The position numbers and the translations under genes are program-made. From the NCBI GenBank assembly GCA_045576355.1, contig JAZNGG010000005.1:18904-82903 (forward strand): 64,000 bases of DNA, written 5' to 3'. This DNA is from Liminaster sp045576355 (GTDB lineage: Bacteria; Bacteroidota; Bacteroidia; Bacteroidales; UBA3663). Each line of letters opens with the position of its first letter. Within the stretch, counting starts at the first letter, position 1. This document shows positions 35,195 through 44,299 of the stretch, in pieces. Below the pieces are notes generated by a model, which was not told where the DNA came from, did no database searches, and saw only the letters and a program-made list of their open reading frames with translations.

Positions 35195-37318
35195 ATGCTA
35201 TACATCAAAGAAAACGAAATCGTCAGACTTCTCCGTCTCTCGTTGAAACACTGGAAACTATTTGTTCTCTCCTTTATCGGATGTTTTGCCCTTGCCGGCA
35301 TGTATCTGCTGATCAAGAACAAGCAGTGGAATGTTACAACCTCTGTGGCCATTTCTGACACCGCCGGAGCCTCGTCAAGCATGGCCGGCATGATGGCAAA
35401 AAGTGCCGGATTTGGAGATCTGCTGGGGATCGGCGGTAGCGTCGTGGACAACGAAATCGTGATCATGAAGTCCCACACGGTACTCTATGAAGCGGTCAAA
35501 GAATTAGGGCTCAACGTAATGTACACCAACCGCCCGAAACTCAAACGCAAAGTCTATTTTCAAGACAGCCCGCTGGAGTTGATCAGTGACAGCCCAATCA
35601 TGGGAGACACGCTCAACATGGGTCTGACATTCAAGATTAAAGTTAGTGCAGATGGTAAGCGTGCCGAAATCTATGGTAAAACAGCCAAACGTAAAACATT
35701 TGTAGATATAGAAGCCGATCTACCCGCTCATTTCGATACTGATTGGGGTAGCTTCACCCTACGCACAACCGAATTTTATGAGCCGGGTGAAACTATGCGT
35801 ATGAAGATCATGTATGGCAGCTATTCTGCCACAGCTCAGTCTTTGCTCGAAGATCTCGAATACGACCTGATCGACAAAAAAGCCAATGTCATAAGTATCT
35901 CTCTCAAAGACATCAATCCCACAAAGACAAAAGCGCTCCTCAACACGATAGTCAAGAAGTATGAAACATATAGTTTGCAGGCTAAAAACTATCAGACGGA
36001 GTTCACAATGAATTATCTGCAACGCCGCATCGACAGCGTAAGTAAAGAACTTACCGATCTCGAATATGCCATCGAAAACTACAAGCAAAACAACAAACTG
36101 AGTGACCTCGATGCAGAGATGGAGGTAACAATCAAGCAAGCGAGTTCGCTGCGCGAGCAACAAGTGGCTGTCGAGACTCAATATGAAATCATATCGCAGT
36201 TGGAAGATTACGTCAAAAATCCGGCCAACAACTACGAACCGATTCCGCTCAATTTAGGTGTTGAAGCAGCAGGTGCCACTTCTGCTCTCTCCGAATACAA
36301 TACACTAATTCAAGAATACAAACACCTCATCCTGACCACCAAAGGGAACAATCCCTCTCTCAATGCCCTCAAACTTCAGATCGATGTGGCACGACAAGGA
36401 GTGGTAAGCACCATTGAGAGCGTAAAACACGGCATTGACTTCACCCGTCGTCAAATCAATGATCAGATTTCAACTTTCGAAAGCAAAGTCAAAAGCATGC
36501 CTCGCCAGGAGCGAGAGTTCATTGACCTTAAACGGCAGCAGGAGATCAAGCAACAGGTATTTGTTATGCTTTTAGCTCAACAAGAGCAGAACATGGTCAA
36601 CCTTATCGCCGATGCACCTAAAGCACAGCTCGTGGACAAGGCATATGTCTATGCTCTTCCTGTAGCACCAAAGCCCAAACTGATTTTGGCCATAGCATTC
36701 GTATTTGCCTTGTTCCTCCCCATCGTTTGGCTGAAATTCACAAGCATGATGCGCAAGACCATCCATGATCCGGAAGAACTCAAATCTATCGAAGGCATCC
36801 GCGAGATCCACTGCATGACCGGCACAGAGGAAGATATGCGACGCCTCCGCTCAGATATACTCGATCACCTCGAGAGATGCAACGGCAAGATCATCACCTG
36901 CTTCTCTATGCAAAACGATGAGCAACGAACCGGTACAGCCATGGCAATCGCCGAATCCATCGCGGCAACAGGACATAAGGTAGCTCTGATCAATGCCAAC
37001 CTGCATCCGGATGCTGAACGAGAACCTCTGCCCACATCTGATCGCGTCACTGTTATGACACCGGACTTTACTCCCGATATGCTTGAAAGTAAACAATTCC
37101 GTAATACAATCGAGCAACTCAAGCAGACGGAAGACATCATAGTGATAGAGACCGCACCATTTGTCTTCTACCCCGATGCTATCCCGATGCTCAAATATTC
37201 GGATCTCCAATTGGTTATGACGAAGCGCGACGTGACACTCAAAAAGAATCTTCCCTACATCGAGAGCCTCATTGCGATGGGTTATGTCCAAAATCTCATC
37301 ACCATAATTAATGAATAA
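35195..37318 (+). CDS. Wzz/Wzc-like polysaccharide co-polymerase with a degenerate kinase domain
   Basis: A 707-residue inner-membrane protein. Transmembrane helices near residues 25-45 (LFVLSFIGCFALAGMYLLI) and 490-510 (KLILAIAFVFALFLPIVWL) enclose a periplasmic domain with a long coiled coil (about 270-430). The C-terminal domain keeps the BY-kinase outline (RRLRSDILDHLERCNGKIIT; HKVALINANLHPDAE; IIVIETAPF), but the Walker A loop reads CFSMQNDEQRTGTAM with no GxGKT/S, the Walker A' acidic residues are gone, and there is no tyrosine-rich tail. It should control chain length without autophosphorylation. Overlaps wzx by 8 nt. Confidence 0.88.
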   Translation: MLYIKENEIVRLLRLSLKHWKLFVLSFIGCFALAGMYLLIKNKQWNVTTSVAISDTAGASSSMAGMMAKSAGFGDLLGIGGSVVDNEIVIMKSHTVLYEAVKELGLNVMYTNRPKLKRKVYFQDSPLELISDSPIMGDTLNMGLTFKIKVSADGKRAEIYGKTAKRKTFVDIEADLPAHFDTDWGSFTLRTTEFYEPGETMRMKIMYGSYSATAQSLLEDLEYDLIDKKANVISISLKDINPTKTKALLNTIVKKYETYSLQAKNYQTEFTMNYLQRRIDSVSKELTDLEYAIENYKQNNKLSDLDAEMEVTIKQASSLREQQVAVETQYEIISQLEDYVKNPANNYEPIPLNLGVEAAGATSALSEYNTLIQEYKHLILTTKGNNPSLNALKLQIDVARQGVVSTIESVKHGIDFTRRQINDQISTFESKVKSMPRQEREFIDLKRQQEIKQQVFVMLLAQQEQNMVNLIADAPKAQLVDKAYVYALPVAPKPKLILAIAFVFALFLPIVWLKFTSMMRKTIHDPEELKSIEGIREIHCMTGTEEDMRRLRSDILDHLERCNGKIITCFSMQNDEQRTGTAMAIAESIAATGHKVALINANLHPDAEREPLPTSDRVTVMTPDFTPDMLESKQFRNTIEQLKQTEDIIVIETAPFVFYPDAIPMLKYSDLQLVMTKRDVTLKKNLPYIESLIAMGYVQNLITIINE

Positions 37319-38675
37319 ACTTCTAACGTGGCTGATCAGTCGCTTCACCGGCGGCTCTGCACGCTCTGTACTCCTCAAACGCAATATGCTGTATGCCTTA
37401 CTGATCAAGGCAGGCAGCATTTGCTGTACATTGGTCCTTGTGCCTGCCACCATAGATTTTGTCAATCCAACACAATATGCCATCTGGCTCACCATCAGTT
37501 CGATCGTGGCATGGATGTCTTTCTTTGACATCGGTTTCAGCAACGGACTCCGCAACAAACTCGTCGAAGCACTTGCCCGAGGAGACATCGCTCAAGGCAA
37601 ATCTTTTGTCAGCACCACATACTACATGCTGACATTGATATTCTCCGGAGTGGCTCTGCTCACGATACCGTTGGTCTGGTGTTTCGACATATCTCCTTTG
37701 CTTGACATCGACCTCCATTATGAAGAAGACCTTAAGTGGGCTTTAACCATCGTCATACTCTATTTTTGCATCTCTTTCGTGCTACGCACTTTGAGTTATG
37801 TCCTGATGGCAGACCAACGCAATTCCTATAGTTCTTTTATCGAATTTATCGGTCAGTTTTCTGTGTTGGCTGTAATCTTCTTGATACGCAACGACCTGGA
37901 AGGCTCGCTGACCACCTTGGCTCTGGCACAATGTATTCCTCCTCTTTTGGTATGGGTAGTGGCAAGTATCTATCACTACACACATCGTTATCGCAACATC
38001 TGCCCTGCTCTGCAAGACGTACATCTCTCTGACACCCGACTATTGATGTCCTTAGGGGTGAAATTCTTTATCATACAGATAGCCACGATCATTCAGTTTC
38101 ATGCCGCCAATTTCCTGATAGCCCGTCTCTACAGCATCGAGGAAGTAACCGACTACAACATCGCATATCGTTACTTCAACATCCTTTATATGTGCTTCTT
38201 CCTCTTGCTGCAACCCTTCTGGTCGGCTGTCACAGATGCTTATACTCAAAATGACATTGCATGGATCCGGCGTTCGATCCGCAAATATATGTATATCGCT
38301 TTTGGGGCATTGGCAGGAGGCATCCTGATGCTCCTCTTGTCTCCCTACGTTTATGATCTTTGGATCGGAGATCGTGTACATATAGATTTCACCCTGTCTT
38401 TTTGGATGATGTGCTACTTCATGGTTATCATCTTCGGAGCTGTTTTCTGCTTCTTTGTCAACGGCATCGGTGCCCTCCGCATACAATATGTGAGCAGCCT
38501 CATCTCTCCCATCATATTCATTGCGATGGTATTACTTCTTTCAAAGGTTTATGGAGTCGGGATGCACGCGATATTGATCGCCTCTATCATTGCCAACTAC
38601 AACGGTCTGATACTCGCACCACTCCAGTATTACATGGTTATACACCGTAAAAAGAAAGGCATATGGACTATGTAA
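37311..38675 (+). CDS. wzx: Wzx-type oligosaccharide flippase
   Basis: A 454-residue protein with about 12-14 hydrophobic helices, of the polysaccharide-transport branch of the MOP superfamily. It starts with a basic loop (ISRFTGGSARSVLLKRNMLY) and shows PATIDFVNPTQYAIWLTISS in helix 2. It would flip lipid-linked repeat units to the periplasm. The start overlaps the co-polymerase stop by 8 nt and its own end overlaps the next gene by 13 nt. Confidence 0.85.
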   Translation: MNKLLTWLISRFTGGSARSVLLKRNMLYALLIKAGSICCTLVLVPATIDFVNPTQYAIWLTISSIVAWMSFFDIGFSNGLRNKLVEALARGDIAQGKSFVSTTYYMLTLIFSGVALLTIPLVWCFDISPLLDIDLHYEEDLKWALTIVILYFCISFVLRTLSYVLMADQRNSYSSFIEFIGQFSVLAVIFLIRNDLEGSLTTLALAQCIPPLLVWVVASIYHYTHRYRNICPALQDVHLSDTRLLMSLGVKFFIIQIATIIQFHAANFLIARLYSIEEVTDYNIAYRYFNILYMCFFLLLQPFWSAVTDAYTQNDIAWIRRSIRKYMYIAFGALAGGILMLLLSPYVYDLWIGDRVHIDFTLSFWMMCYFMVIIFGAVFCFFVNGIGALRIQYVSSLISPIIFIAMVLLLSKVYGVGMHAILIASIIANYNGLILAPLQYYMVIHRKKKGIWTM

Positions 38676-39928
38676 TTACAAAAGATCGCCAGACACGCCT
38701 GCTCACATGGATGTGGTGGGGCATAGCAGCCTATACGCTGCTCATACTTATTGCCGAATGGGTATATCGACTGGGAGACATTGCCGGTGGTCTGACTAAT
38801 CGCATCGTTCCGATCTCTTGTCTTTTGCTTTTGTTCAGCATCCGCTGGAATAATAATAATCACACACGGAGCGGCAAGATCCTGATTTACCTCTTGCTTG
38901 CCGTCACACTCTCGATGTTTCTCCGGTCCGGCATATACACTTTGGCATGGCAGAGCTACATCAACCCCTACCTGTTTGTCCCTTATATAGCGACATTGCT
39001 TCTCTTGATCCCCTCTGTCCCACTGATACGAAGTTTCTATATTGCCAATAACGGATTTATGTATCTTGGTGTTGTGCTGGTATTTATCCCTATCCTAAGA
39101 TACACCAACAACGGCAACATTCAGTTCCTCTTCGAAACACTCATATTAGGGGCCTCCATGGTACTCCTTTGCGGAAAGTATCATAATAAGCGAACGATCA
39201 TATGGAGTATCGTGTGCCTCACATTAGGGCTTTTGACCTCCACCATCACCGCTCGCCGCAACTTGATGGTGACCATTGCCCTCTACATGATGATCTGTGG
39301 GTTCCAATATCTTTTCGGATCCAAAATCAAATCTATGGCCACTCGGCTTTGGATCATACTTACTGCATTGGTAGTTTTCATCATCGGAGCATTTATCTTC
39401 TTACAGAATCAGAAAGGGATGTTCAGTACCATCGCCGAACGTGCTACTGAAAACACTCGCGACATTGTCTTGGCTAATTTTGCTCTTGATTTTGCCGAAG
39501 AGCCTATCGAAGTCCTCTATGGTAGAAGTATGGCAGGAACCTACCATTGCTATGGCTCAGTCGGAGATAATGACAATAGTTTCGGTGAGGGAGAACGTCC
39601 CAATATTGAGTGTGGCTATCTTCAGATGATCCTCAAAGGAGGTGTAATCTATATGGTCATCTATCTCATCGTACTGATCTATGCGATGGTACAAGGATTC
39701 CGCGCCCGCAACCAGTTGCTCAAAGCATGTGCCTGGCTGCTTGCCGTACAATTGATAGATATGATTCCCTTCGGACTCCCGGCATTCAACATCAAAACCT
39801 TTATGCTTTGGATGGCCATTGCTCTCTGTTTCGACAAAAATTTAAGACAGAAAAATGACGAAGAGATACAGCAACTGATCTATACTCCTATATACAGTCT
39901 GCCCCAATGGAAGAAAGGCAAAAGCTAA
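38663..39928 (+). CDS. wzy: Wzy-type polysaccharide polymerase
   Basis: A 421-residue protein with about ten transmembrane helices and one large periplasmic loop (about residues 255-315, MFSTIAERATENTRDIVLAN .. GDNDNSFGEGERPNIECGYL), the usual layout of Wzy polymerases and O-antigen-ligase-like proteins. Arginines in the loop fit polymerase catalysis. Position between flippase and glycosyltransferase supports the call; sequence identity within this family is too low to name it on sequence alone. Confidence 0.78.
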   Translation: MDYVITKDRQTRLLTWMWWGIAAYTLLILIAEWVYRLGDIAGGLTNRIVPISCLLLLFSIRWNNNNHTRSGKILIYLLLAVTLSMFLRSGIYTLAWQSYINPYLFVPYIATLLLLIPSVPLIRSFYIANNGFMYLGVVLVFIPILRYTNNGNIQFLFETLILGASMVLLCGKYHNKRTIIWSIVCLTLGLLTSTITARRNLMVTIALYMMICGFQYLFGSKIKSMATRLWIILTALVVFIIGAFIFLQNQKGMFSTIAERATENTRDIVLANFALDFAEEPIEVLYGRSMAGTYHCYGSVGDNDNSFGEGERPNIECGYLQMILKGGVIYMVIYLIVLIYAMVQGFRARNQLLKACAWLLAVQLIDMIPFGLPAFNIKTFMLWMAIALCFDKNLRQKNDEEIQQLIYTPIYSLPQWKKGKS

Positions 39929-39950
39929 AAACAATTGGGCTGTACGCCGG

Positions 39951-40010
39951 TCATAGCCATCGCCATCAGCCATCGCAAGCGAAGCCCTTCAATCCCTCAA
40001 CCAACAACCA
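39951..40010 (+). repeat. Intergenic repeat, CATCAGCC/telomere-like family (copy at 40 kb)
   Basis: CATAGCCATCGCCATCAGCC, then ATCGCAAGCGAAGCCCTTC and CAATCCCTCAACCAACAACC, ending about 20 nt before the glycosyltransferase start codon. It interrupts an otherwise overlapping operon. Confidence 0.75.
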
Positions 40011-40031
40011 TTTCACTTAATACCCCACGTC

Positions 40032-41270
40032 ATGAAGATACTTTGGATAGTTAACGTCATGTTTCCTGAGGCCTGCCAAAAGTTAGGCAAACCCGATCCG
40101 GTCGTCGGAGGATGGCTGATCGGATATTATAATGCGATGCAAGAATACTTTCCCAAAGATTTTCATCTCGACATCGTTTCTCCCTATGACGGAGAGACGA
40201 CACAATGTATAGAAGGGAACCATAACCGCCATTATCTTTTCCCTGCCACGATGCAAGGAGAGAAACTCAAAGAGTGGTTTAAAAGTGTGAATGCTGAAGT
40301 TCGCCCGGATGTTATACATATACACGGATCTGAATACTATCACGACTTAGCTTGGGTAGAAGCTTGCGGTTCCGCCCACACGGTTGTCTCCATACAAGGA
40401 TTGGTGAGTATCTGCGCCCGCTATTATATGGCAGGAATCTCCGATCAGGAGAGACGCAAACATTTCTCCCTCAATGACTGGCGTTTCCATCGAACACTCA
40501 CAGATGGCCAGCGCCGCTATGCCGAACGAGGGGTCAGCGAAATGGCTTTACTCAGCCAAATAGAATGTGTGGCAGGCAGAACTTCATGGGATAGAAGTCA
40601 TGTTTTAACGTTCAACCCCAAAGTCCGTTATTTCATCTGTCAGGAAGTGCTCCGAAAACCATTCTATGAAACAGAATGGACACTCTCTTCCTGTCGTCGG
40701 CACTCCATCTTTTTAAGCCAATCTCATTATCCGCTTAAAGGCTTACACAAACTACTGGAAGCACTTCCCTTTGTCCTGCGACACTACCCGGAAACACAGG
40801 TCTATATCGTCGGAGACAATCCTGCAAACGGCACATGGTATCAGCGATCTACCTTTGGCAATCTTATACATAATCTAATCCGGAAACATCAGCTTGCCGA
40901 TCATCTGCATTTCCTCGGCAGACTTACAGCAGAGGAGATGGCAGATCAATATCGTCAAGCCCATCTTTTCGTTTGCCCCTCATCGATCGAAAATAGCAGT
41001 AACTCTCTGTGCGAAGCCCAGATCATCGGGACACCAACCATCGCCAGCTACGTTGGAGGGCTACCCGACCTGATCTGCAACGGAGAAACCGGATTCCTAT
41101 ACAGATTTGAAGAGGTCGAGATGCTGGCAGAAAAGATCAAGCAAATATTTGCAGATGACGATCTCGCCATACGAATCTCTCAGCAAGGACGAAAAACAGC
41201 CCTTAAGAGACACGACCGGAAAGAGATTGCACAACAATTGTCAAACATCTATCACTCCATATCATCATGA
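40032..41270 (+). CDS. Glycosyltransferase family 4
   Basis: A 412-residue GT-B enzyme. N-terminal acceptor domain with VVGGWLIGYYNAMQ, a C-terminal donor domain with FLGRLTAEEMADQY and the E-x7-E motif in SSIENSSNSLCEAQIIGTPT, followed by YVGGLPDLICNGETGFLY. It is a retaining transferase likely to add a sugar to the capsule repeat unit. It is the only glycosyltransferase in the operon, so others must be encoded elsewhere. Its stop overlaps the acyltransferase start by 4 nt. Confidence 0.9.
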   Translation: MKILWIVNVMFPEACQKLGKPDPVVGGWLIGYYNAMQEYFPKDFHLDIVSPYDGETTQCIEGNHNRHYLFPATMQGEKLKEWFKSVNAEVRPDVIHIHGSEYYHDLAWVEACGSAHTVVSIQGLVSICARYYMAGISDQERRKHFSLNDWRFHRTLTDGQRRYAERGVSEMALLSQIECVAGRTSWDRSHVLTFNPKVRYFICQEVLRKPFYETEWTLSSCRRHSIFLSQSHYPLKGLHKLLEALPFVLRHYPETQVYIVGDNPANGTWYQRSTFGNLIHNLIRKHQLADHLHFLGRLTAEEMADQYRQAHLFVCPSSIENSSNSLCEAQIIGTPTIASYVGGLPDLICNGETGFLYRFEEVEMLAEKIKQIFADDDLAIRISQQGRKTALKRHDRKEIAQQLSNIYHSISS

Positions 41271-41899
41271 GCAGAAGTTCACGCTTTACGGACGATCCTA
41301 AAGGAGTTATAGCCTTTCATCTCCGTCGTCTCGTCATATCCATACACACCTCCTGGAGCACCTCATTCACGCGACTTAAAGCCTGGTCTCTAGGAGTATC
41401 CATAGGACGAGGATTATTGTGTCGGGGCATTCCATACTTTGAAAAAGCGCCACACTCTAAAATTAAGCTCGGTGACCAATGCTCCATACTCTCATCTTTC
41501 CGTTCTAATCACATTGGGATCCCTACTCGCTCACGCATCGTCACGATGTCTCCCGATAGTAAAGTGATCATCGGAAACCAAGTCGGGATGTCCGGAGTAA
41601 CCATAACGGCACATGAGTCGATTACTATCGATGACAAAGCTCTCATCGGGGCAGGCACACTGATTACAGACAGCGACTGGCATGCCATCGATCCGGAGCT
41701 ACGACACACTGAAATCGGCAAGACTGCACCCGTTCATATCGGACGTAACGTTCTCGTAGGGACTCGATGTATCATCCTCAAGGGTGTAACTATCGGGGCA
41801 GACAGTGTCATCGGGGCAGGTTCCGTCGTCACCCACGACATCCCCGCCGGTGTCATCGCTGCCGGCAATCCATGCCGCGTCATCAAACCGCTGCGATAA
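41267..41899 (+). CDS. Left-handed beta-helix acyltransferase (hexapeptide repeat)
   Basis: A 210-residue O-acetyltransferase-like protein. Hexapeptide repeats run from about residue 100 (VIIGNQVGMSGVTITAHESI TIDDKALIGAG) to the end (VLVGTRCIILKGVTIGADSV IGAGSVV), finishing GNPCRVIKPLR as in maltose/galactoside acetyltransferases. The catalytic His is probably in DSDWHAIDP. It would acetylate a capsule sugar from acetyl-CoA. Translationally coupled to the GT4 gene and last of the operon. Confidence 0.88.
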   Translation: MSRSSRFTDDPKGVIAFHLRRLVISIHTSWSTSFTRLKAWSLGVSIGRGLLCRGIPYFEKAPHSKIKLGDQCSILSSFRSNHIGIPTRSRIVTMSPDSKVIIGNQVGMSGVTITAHESITIDDKALIGAGTLITDSDWHAIDPELRHTEIGKTAPVHIGRNVLVGTRCIILKGVTIGADSVIGAGSVVTHDIPAGVIAAGNPCRVIKPLR

Positions 41900-41920
41900 G
41901 GGGCGATTTAGAAGTTTCAA

Positions 41921-42018
41921 CCCTACAGAGGGCTGCGCCCCAACCATAGACTTTAGTCATAGCAGGGTGTAGTCCTTTAACTTTTTTACCATTCAACTAT
42001 TTATGAATGATCATTCAT
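41921..42018. repeat. Degenerate copy of the CATCAGCC family plus a 16-bp palindrome
   Basis: AGGGCTGCGCCCCAACCATA, GTCATAGCAGGGTGTAGTCC and TTTAACTTTTT are rearranged pieces of the intergenic repeat. Next to it ATGAATGATCATTCAT (42003-42018) is a perfect palindrome, which could be an operator (TetR-like sites have this look) or chance. Confidence 0.5.
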
Positions 42019-42117
42019 TATAACTTCAAATGTCCCGAATGTGGCACTCTCATGACAAAAAATGAAACTGTTTATGATGTATGGTAACATAACGAAAGTC
42101 ATATATCAGAATAAAAA

Positions 42118-42148
42118 GGGCTGACTCCTCATGAAAAGTGTCAGCCCT
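42118..42148 (-). terminator. Terminator of ychF
   Basis: On the minus strand GGGCTGACAC and GTCAGCCC pair around a short loop and are followed by TTTTTATT, 30 nt after the ychF stop. The stem resembles the terminator at 6710. Confidence 0.8.
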
Positions 42149-42177
42149 AATTTATTATTATATAACGCTACAAAAAA

Positions 42178-43281
42178 TCACACATTAAAACGGAAGTGCA
42201 TAATGTCTCCATCCTGGACAACATACTCCTTACCCTCTACGCCCAATTTTCCTGCCTCCTTGACAGCCGCTTCAGATCCGTAAAGAAGATAGTCGTCATA
42301 CTTGATCACCTCTGCACGGATAAATCCTTTCTCAAAATCAGTATGGATAATGCCGGCACACTGCGGAGCTTTCATTCCTCGACGGAATGTCCAAGCCTTG
42401 ACTTCCATCGGACCTGCAGTGATATAGGTTTGCAGATCGAGCAACTTGTAAGCAGACTGGATCAGACGCGTTACACCACTCTCCTCCAAGCCCAACTCAT
42501 TGAGGAACATCATTCGCTCATCGTAGGTTTCCAACTCGGCGATTTCAGACTCTATCTTAACAGCAAGGACAAGAACTTCGGCATTCTCGTTGGCTACAGC
42601 CGCCTTGACGGCATCTACATAAGCATTACCATCTTTAGCACTCGCCTCATCTACGTTACAAACATAAAGAATCGGTTTGGAAGTGAGGAGGAACAACTCT
42701 TTGACAGCTTGCTGCTCTTCGGGAGTCTCAAACTGAACGGTACGAGCAGACTGACCTTGCTCCAATGCTGCCTTGATGGCAAGCATAACACTGTGCTGCA
42801 CCTTAGCATCTTTGTCTCCTCCTGCAGCAGCCATTTTAGCCACTTTAGGCAGACGGGTTTCGATGGTCTCAAGGTCTTTGAGTTGCAACTCAGTATCAAT
42901 GATCCCTTTGTCTCTGACCGGGTCCACGGTGCCATCCACATGAGTTACATTTTCGTCGTCAAAACACCTCAACACATGGATGATGGCATCCGTCTCTCGG
43001 ATATTGGCAAGGAACTTATTGCCCAAACCTTCTCCCTTAGAAGCACCTTTGACGAGTCCGGCGATATCTACGATCTCGACTGTGGCAGGCACGATGCGAC
43101 CGGGATGTACGATCTCCGCCAACTTATTGAGGCGTTCGTCCGGGACGGTTATGACTCCGACGTTAGGCTCAATGGTACAAAAGGGGAAATTGGCTGCTTG
43201 AGCTTTAGCACTTGAAAGGCAATTGAAAAGAGTGGACTTTCCTACATTGGGAAGCCCGACAATACCACATTGTAAAGACAT
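42178..43281 (-). CDS. ychF: Redox-regulated ATPase YchF (Obg-family)
   Basis: A 367-residue ribosome-associated P-loop ATPase. The G1 motif GLPNVGKSTLFN, G3 DIAGLVKGASKGEGLGNKFL and the C-terminal TGS domain (KAWTFRRGMKAPQCAGIIHT, EGKEYVVQDGDIMHFRFNV) are intact and the length matches the family. It starts 23 nt after the stop of the upstream Wza-like gene on the same strand, so the two may be co-transcribed. Confidence 0.95.
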   Translation of the reverse strand: MSLQCGIVGLPNVGKSTLFNCLSSAKAQAANFPFCTIEPNVGVITVPDERLNKLAEIVHPGRIVPATVEIVDIAGLVKGASKGEGLGNKFLANIRETDAIIHVLRCFDDENVTHVDGTVDPVRDKGIIDTELQLKDLETIETRLPKVAKMAAAGGDKDAKVQHSVMLAIKAALEQGQSARTVQFETPEEQQAVKELFLLTSKPILYVCNVDEASAKDGNAYVDAVKAAVANENAEVLVLAVKIESEIAELETYDERMMFLNELGLEESGVTRLIQSAYKLLDLQTYITAGPMEVKAWTFRRGMKAPQCAGIIHTDFEKGFIRAEVIKYDDYLLYGSEAAVKEAGKLGVEGKEYVVQDGDIMHFRFNV

Positions 43282-43304
43282 AACTGAATCTTAAGTTTCT
43301 AAAA

Positions 43305-44102
43305 TCAATTGAACGAACGGATGAATGTCGCGATAGTGAGGGCCAATGATGCTAAAGAGATACCAAATGAGTAAAGAGAAGAAACTTCACGGTTGGTCGC
43401 TTTAGTCTTATTCGGCTCCACATAGAGCACGTCATTCTGATGCAGATAGTAGTAAGGACTGCTCAAAAATTTAGGATCACGCAAGTCAAGGTCATAAGTG
43501 TTCACCTTACCATTCTCCTCACGAATGAGACGCACTTTGTCTCGCTCTCCGTAGATGGTCATATCTCCGGCAAGAGCGATGGCATCAAAGACAGTAACGC
43601 GGTCGTTAGTGATATTAAATTGTCCGGGACGAAGCACTTCGCCCAAAACAGAGATCTTGTAATTATTAAATGTCACATTGACAATCGGATCCTTAACCAA
43701 TCCATTGGAAACCAAAAACTCTGTAATCTCAGCTGCCACCTCGTTTCGGGTTTTACCCTCCACTTTCAGTTTGCCCAAAACCGGATAGTTGATCTCTCCA
43801 TTGGCATCCACCCAAAACACCTGAGGTGTACCGGTACCATAGCTGGAGATGGTACTATTGCCGGCGAAGGCTCTTTGATTGAGTTGCATATTAAATGGCG
43901 CTGCCACTTCCGGATTCTCGCAGTTTACGATGATATTCAATTGATCATCCTTTTTGATCCGCGCACTATATTCCGCTGTCGGTGTTTGTGCCCCTAATTC
44001 AGATGCACCTTGTATATACACAATATTTTCGCGTGAATGACAAGCGGTGAGCAATGTTATGGCAAAAATAATGAATAATAAGTTTTTTAAAGCCTTCTTC
44101 AT
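43305..44102 (-). CDS. Second Wza-type polysaccharide export lipoprotein (orphan)
   Basis: A 265-residue lipoprotein (lipobox LLTAC-HSREN) with Poly_export and SLBB domains (DDQLNIIVNCENPEVAAPFN; VDANGEINYPVLGKLKVEGK; ISVLGEVLRPGQFN) and a C-terminal hydrophobic helix (YSFGISLASLALTIATFI). It closely parallels the product at 34297, including the YYYL..VLYVEPN ending, but has no Wzc, flippase or transferase next to it and is linked to ychF. The ATG at 44102 gives a proper signal peptide; the upstream ATG at 44132 adds ten polar residues. Confidence 0.9.
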   Translation of the reverse strand: MKKALKNLLFIIFAITLLTACHSRENIVYIQGASELGAQTPTAEYSARIKKDDQLNIIVNCENPEVAAPFNMQLNQRAFAGNSTISSYGTGTPQVFWVDANGEINYPVLGKLKVEGKTRNEVAAEITEFLVSNGLVKDPIVNVTFNNYKISVLGEVLRPGQFNITNDRVTVFDAIALAGDMTIYGERDKVRLIREENGKVNTYDLDLRDPKFLSSPYYYLHQNDVLYVEPNKTKATNREVSSLYSFGISLASLALTIATFIRSFN

Positions 44103-44299
44103 AACTTTGTTAGTTGATTTATTTATCGGCAAAGATACTGAAAATATTGATTGAATGGCTATTTAATGCTGTTTTTCCATCTGAAAGTGATCAAAATAAA
44201 GACAAAAGAGAGTTTTTTTGTATAAAAACATCGTTTGCAGTGATAACCTATCGCATTTTTTTGCACCTTTGCAGTAGTTTTATCATGACATTGCACAAT

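Noticed and set aside
42196..43215. A 339-codon frame opposite ychF
   Set aside because: ychF is intact and highly conserved over the same bases; the opposite frame shows no motif.
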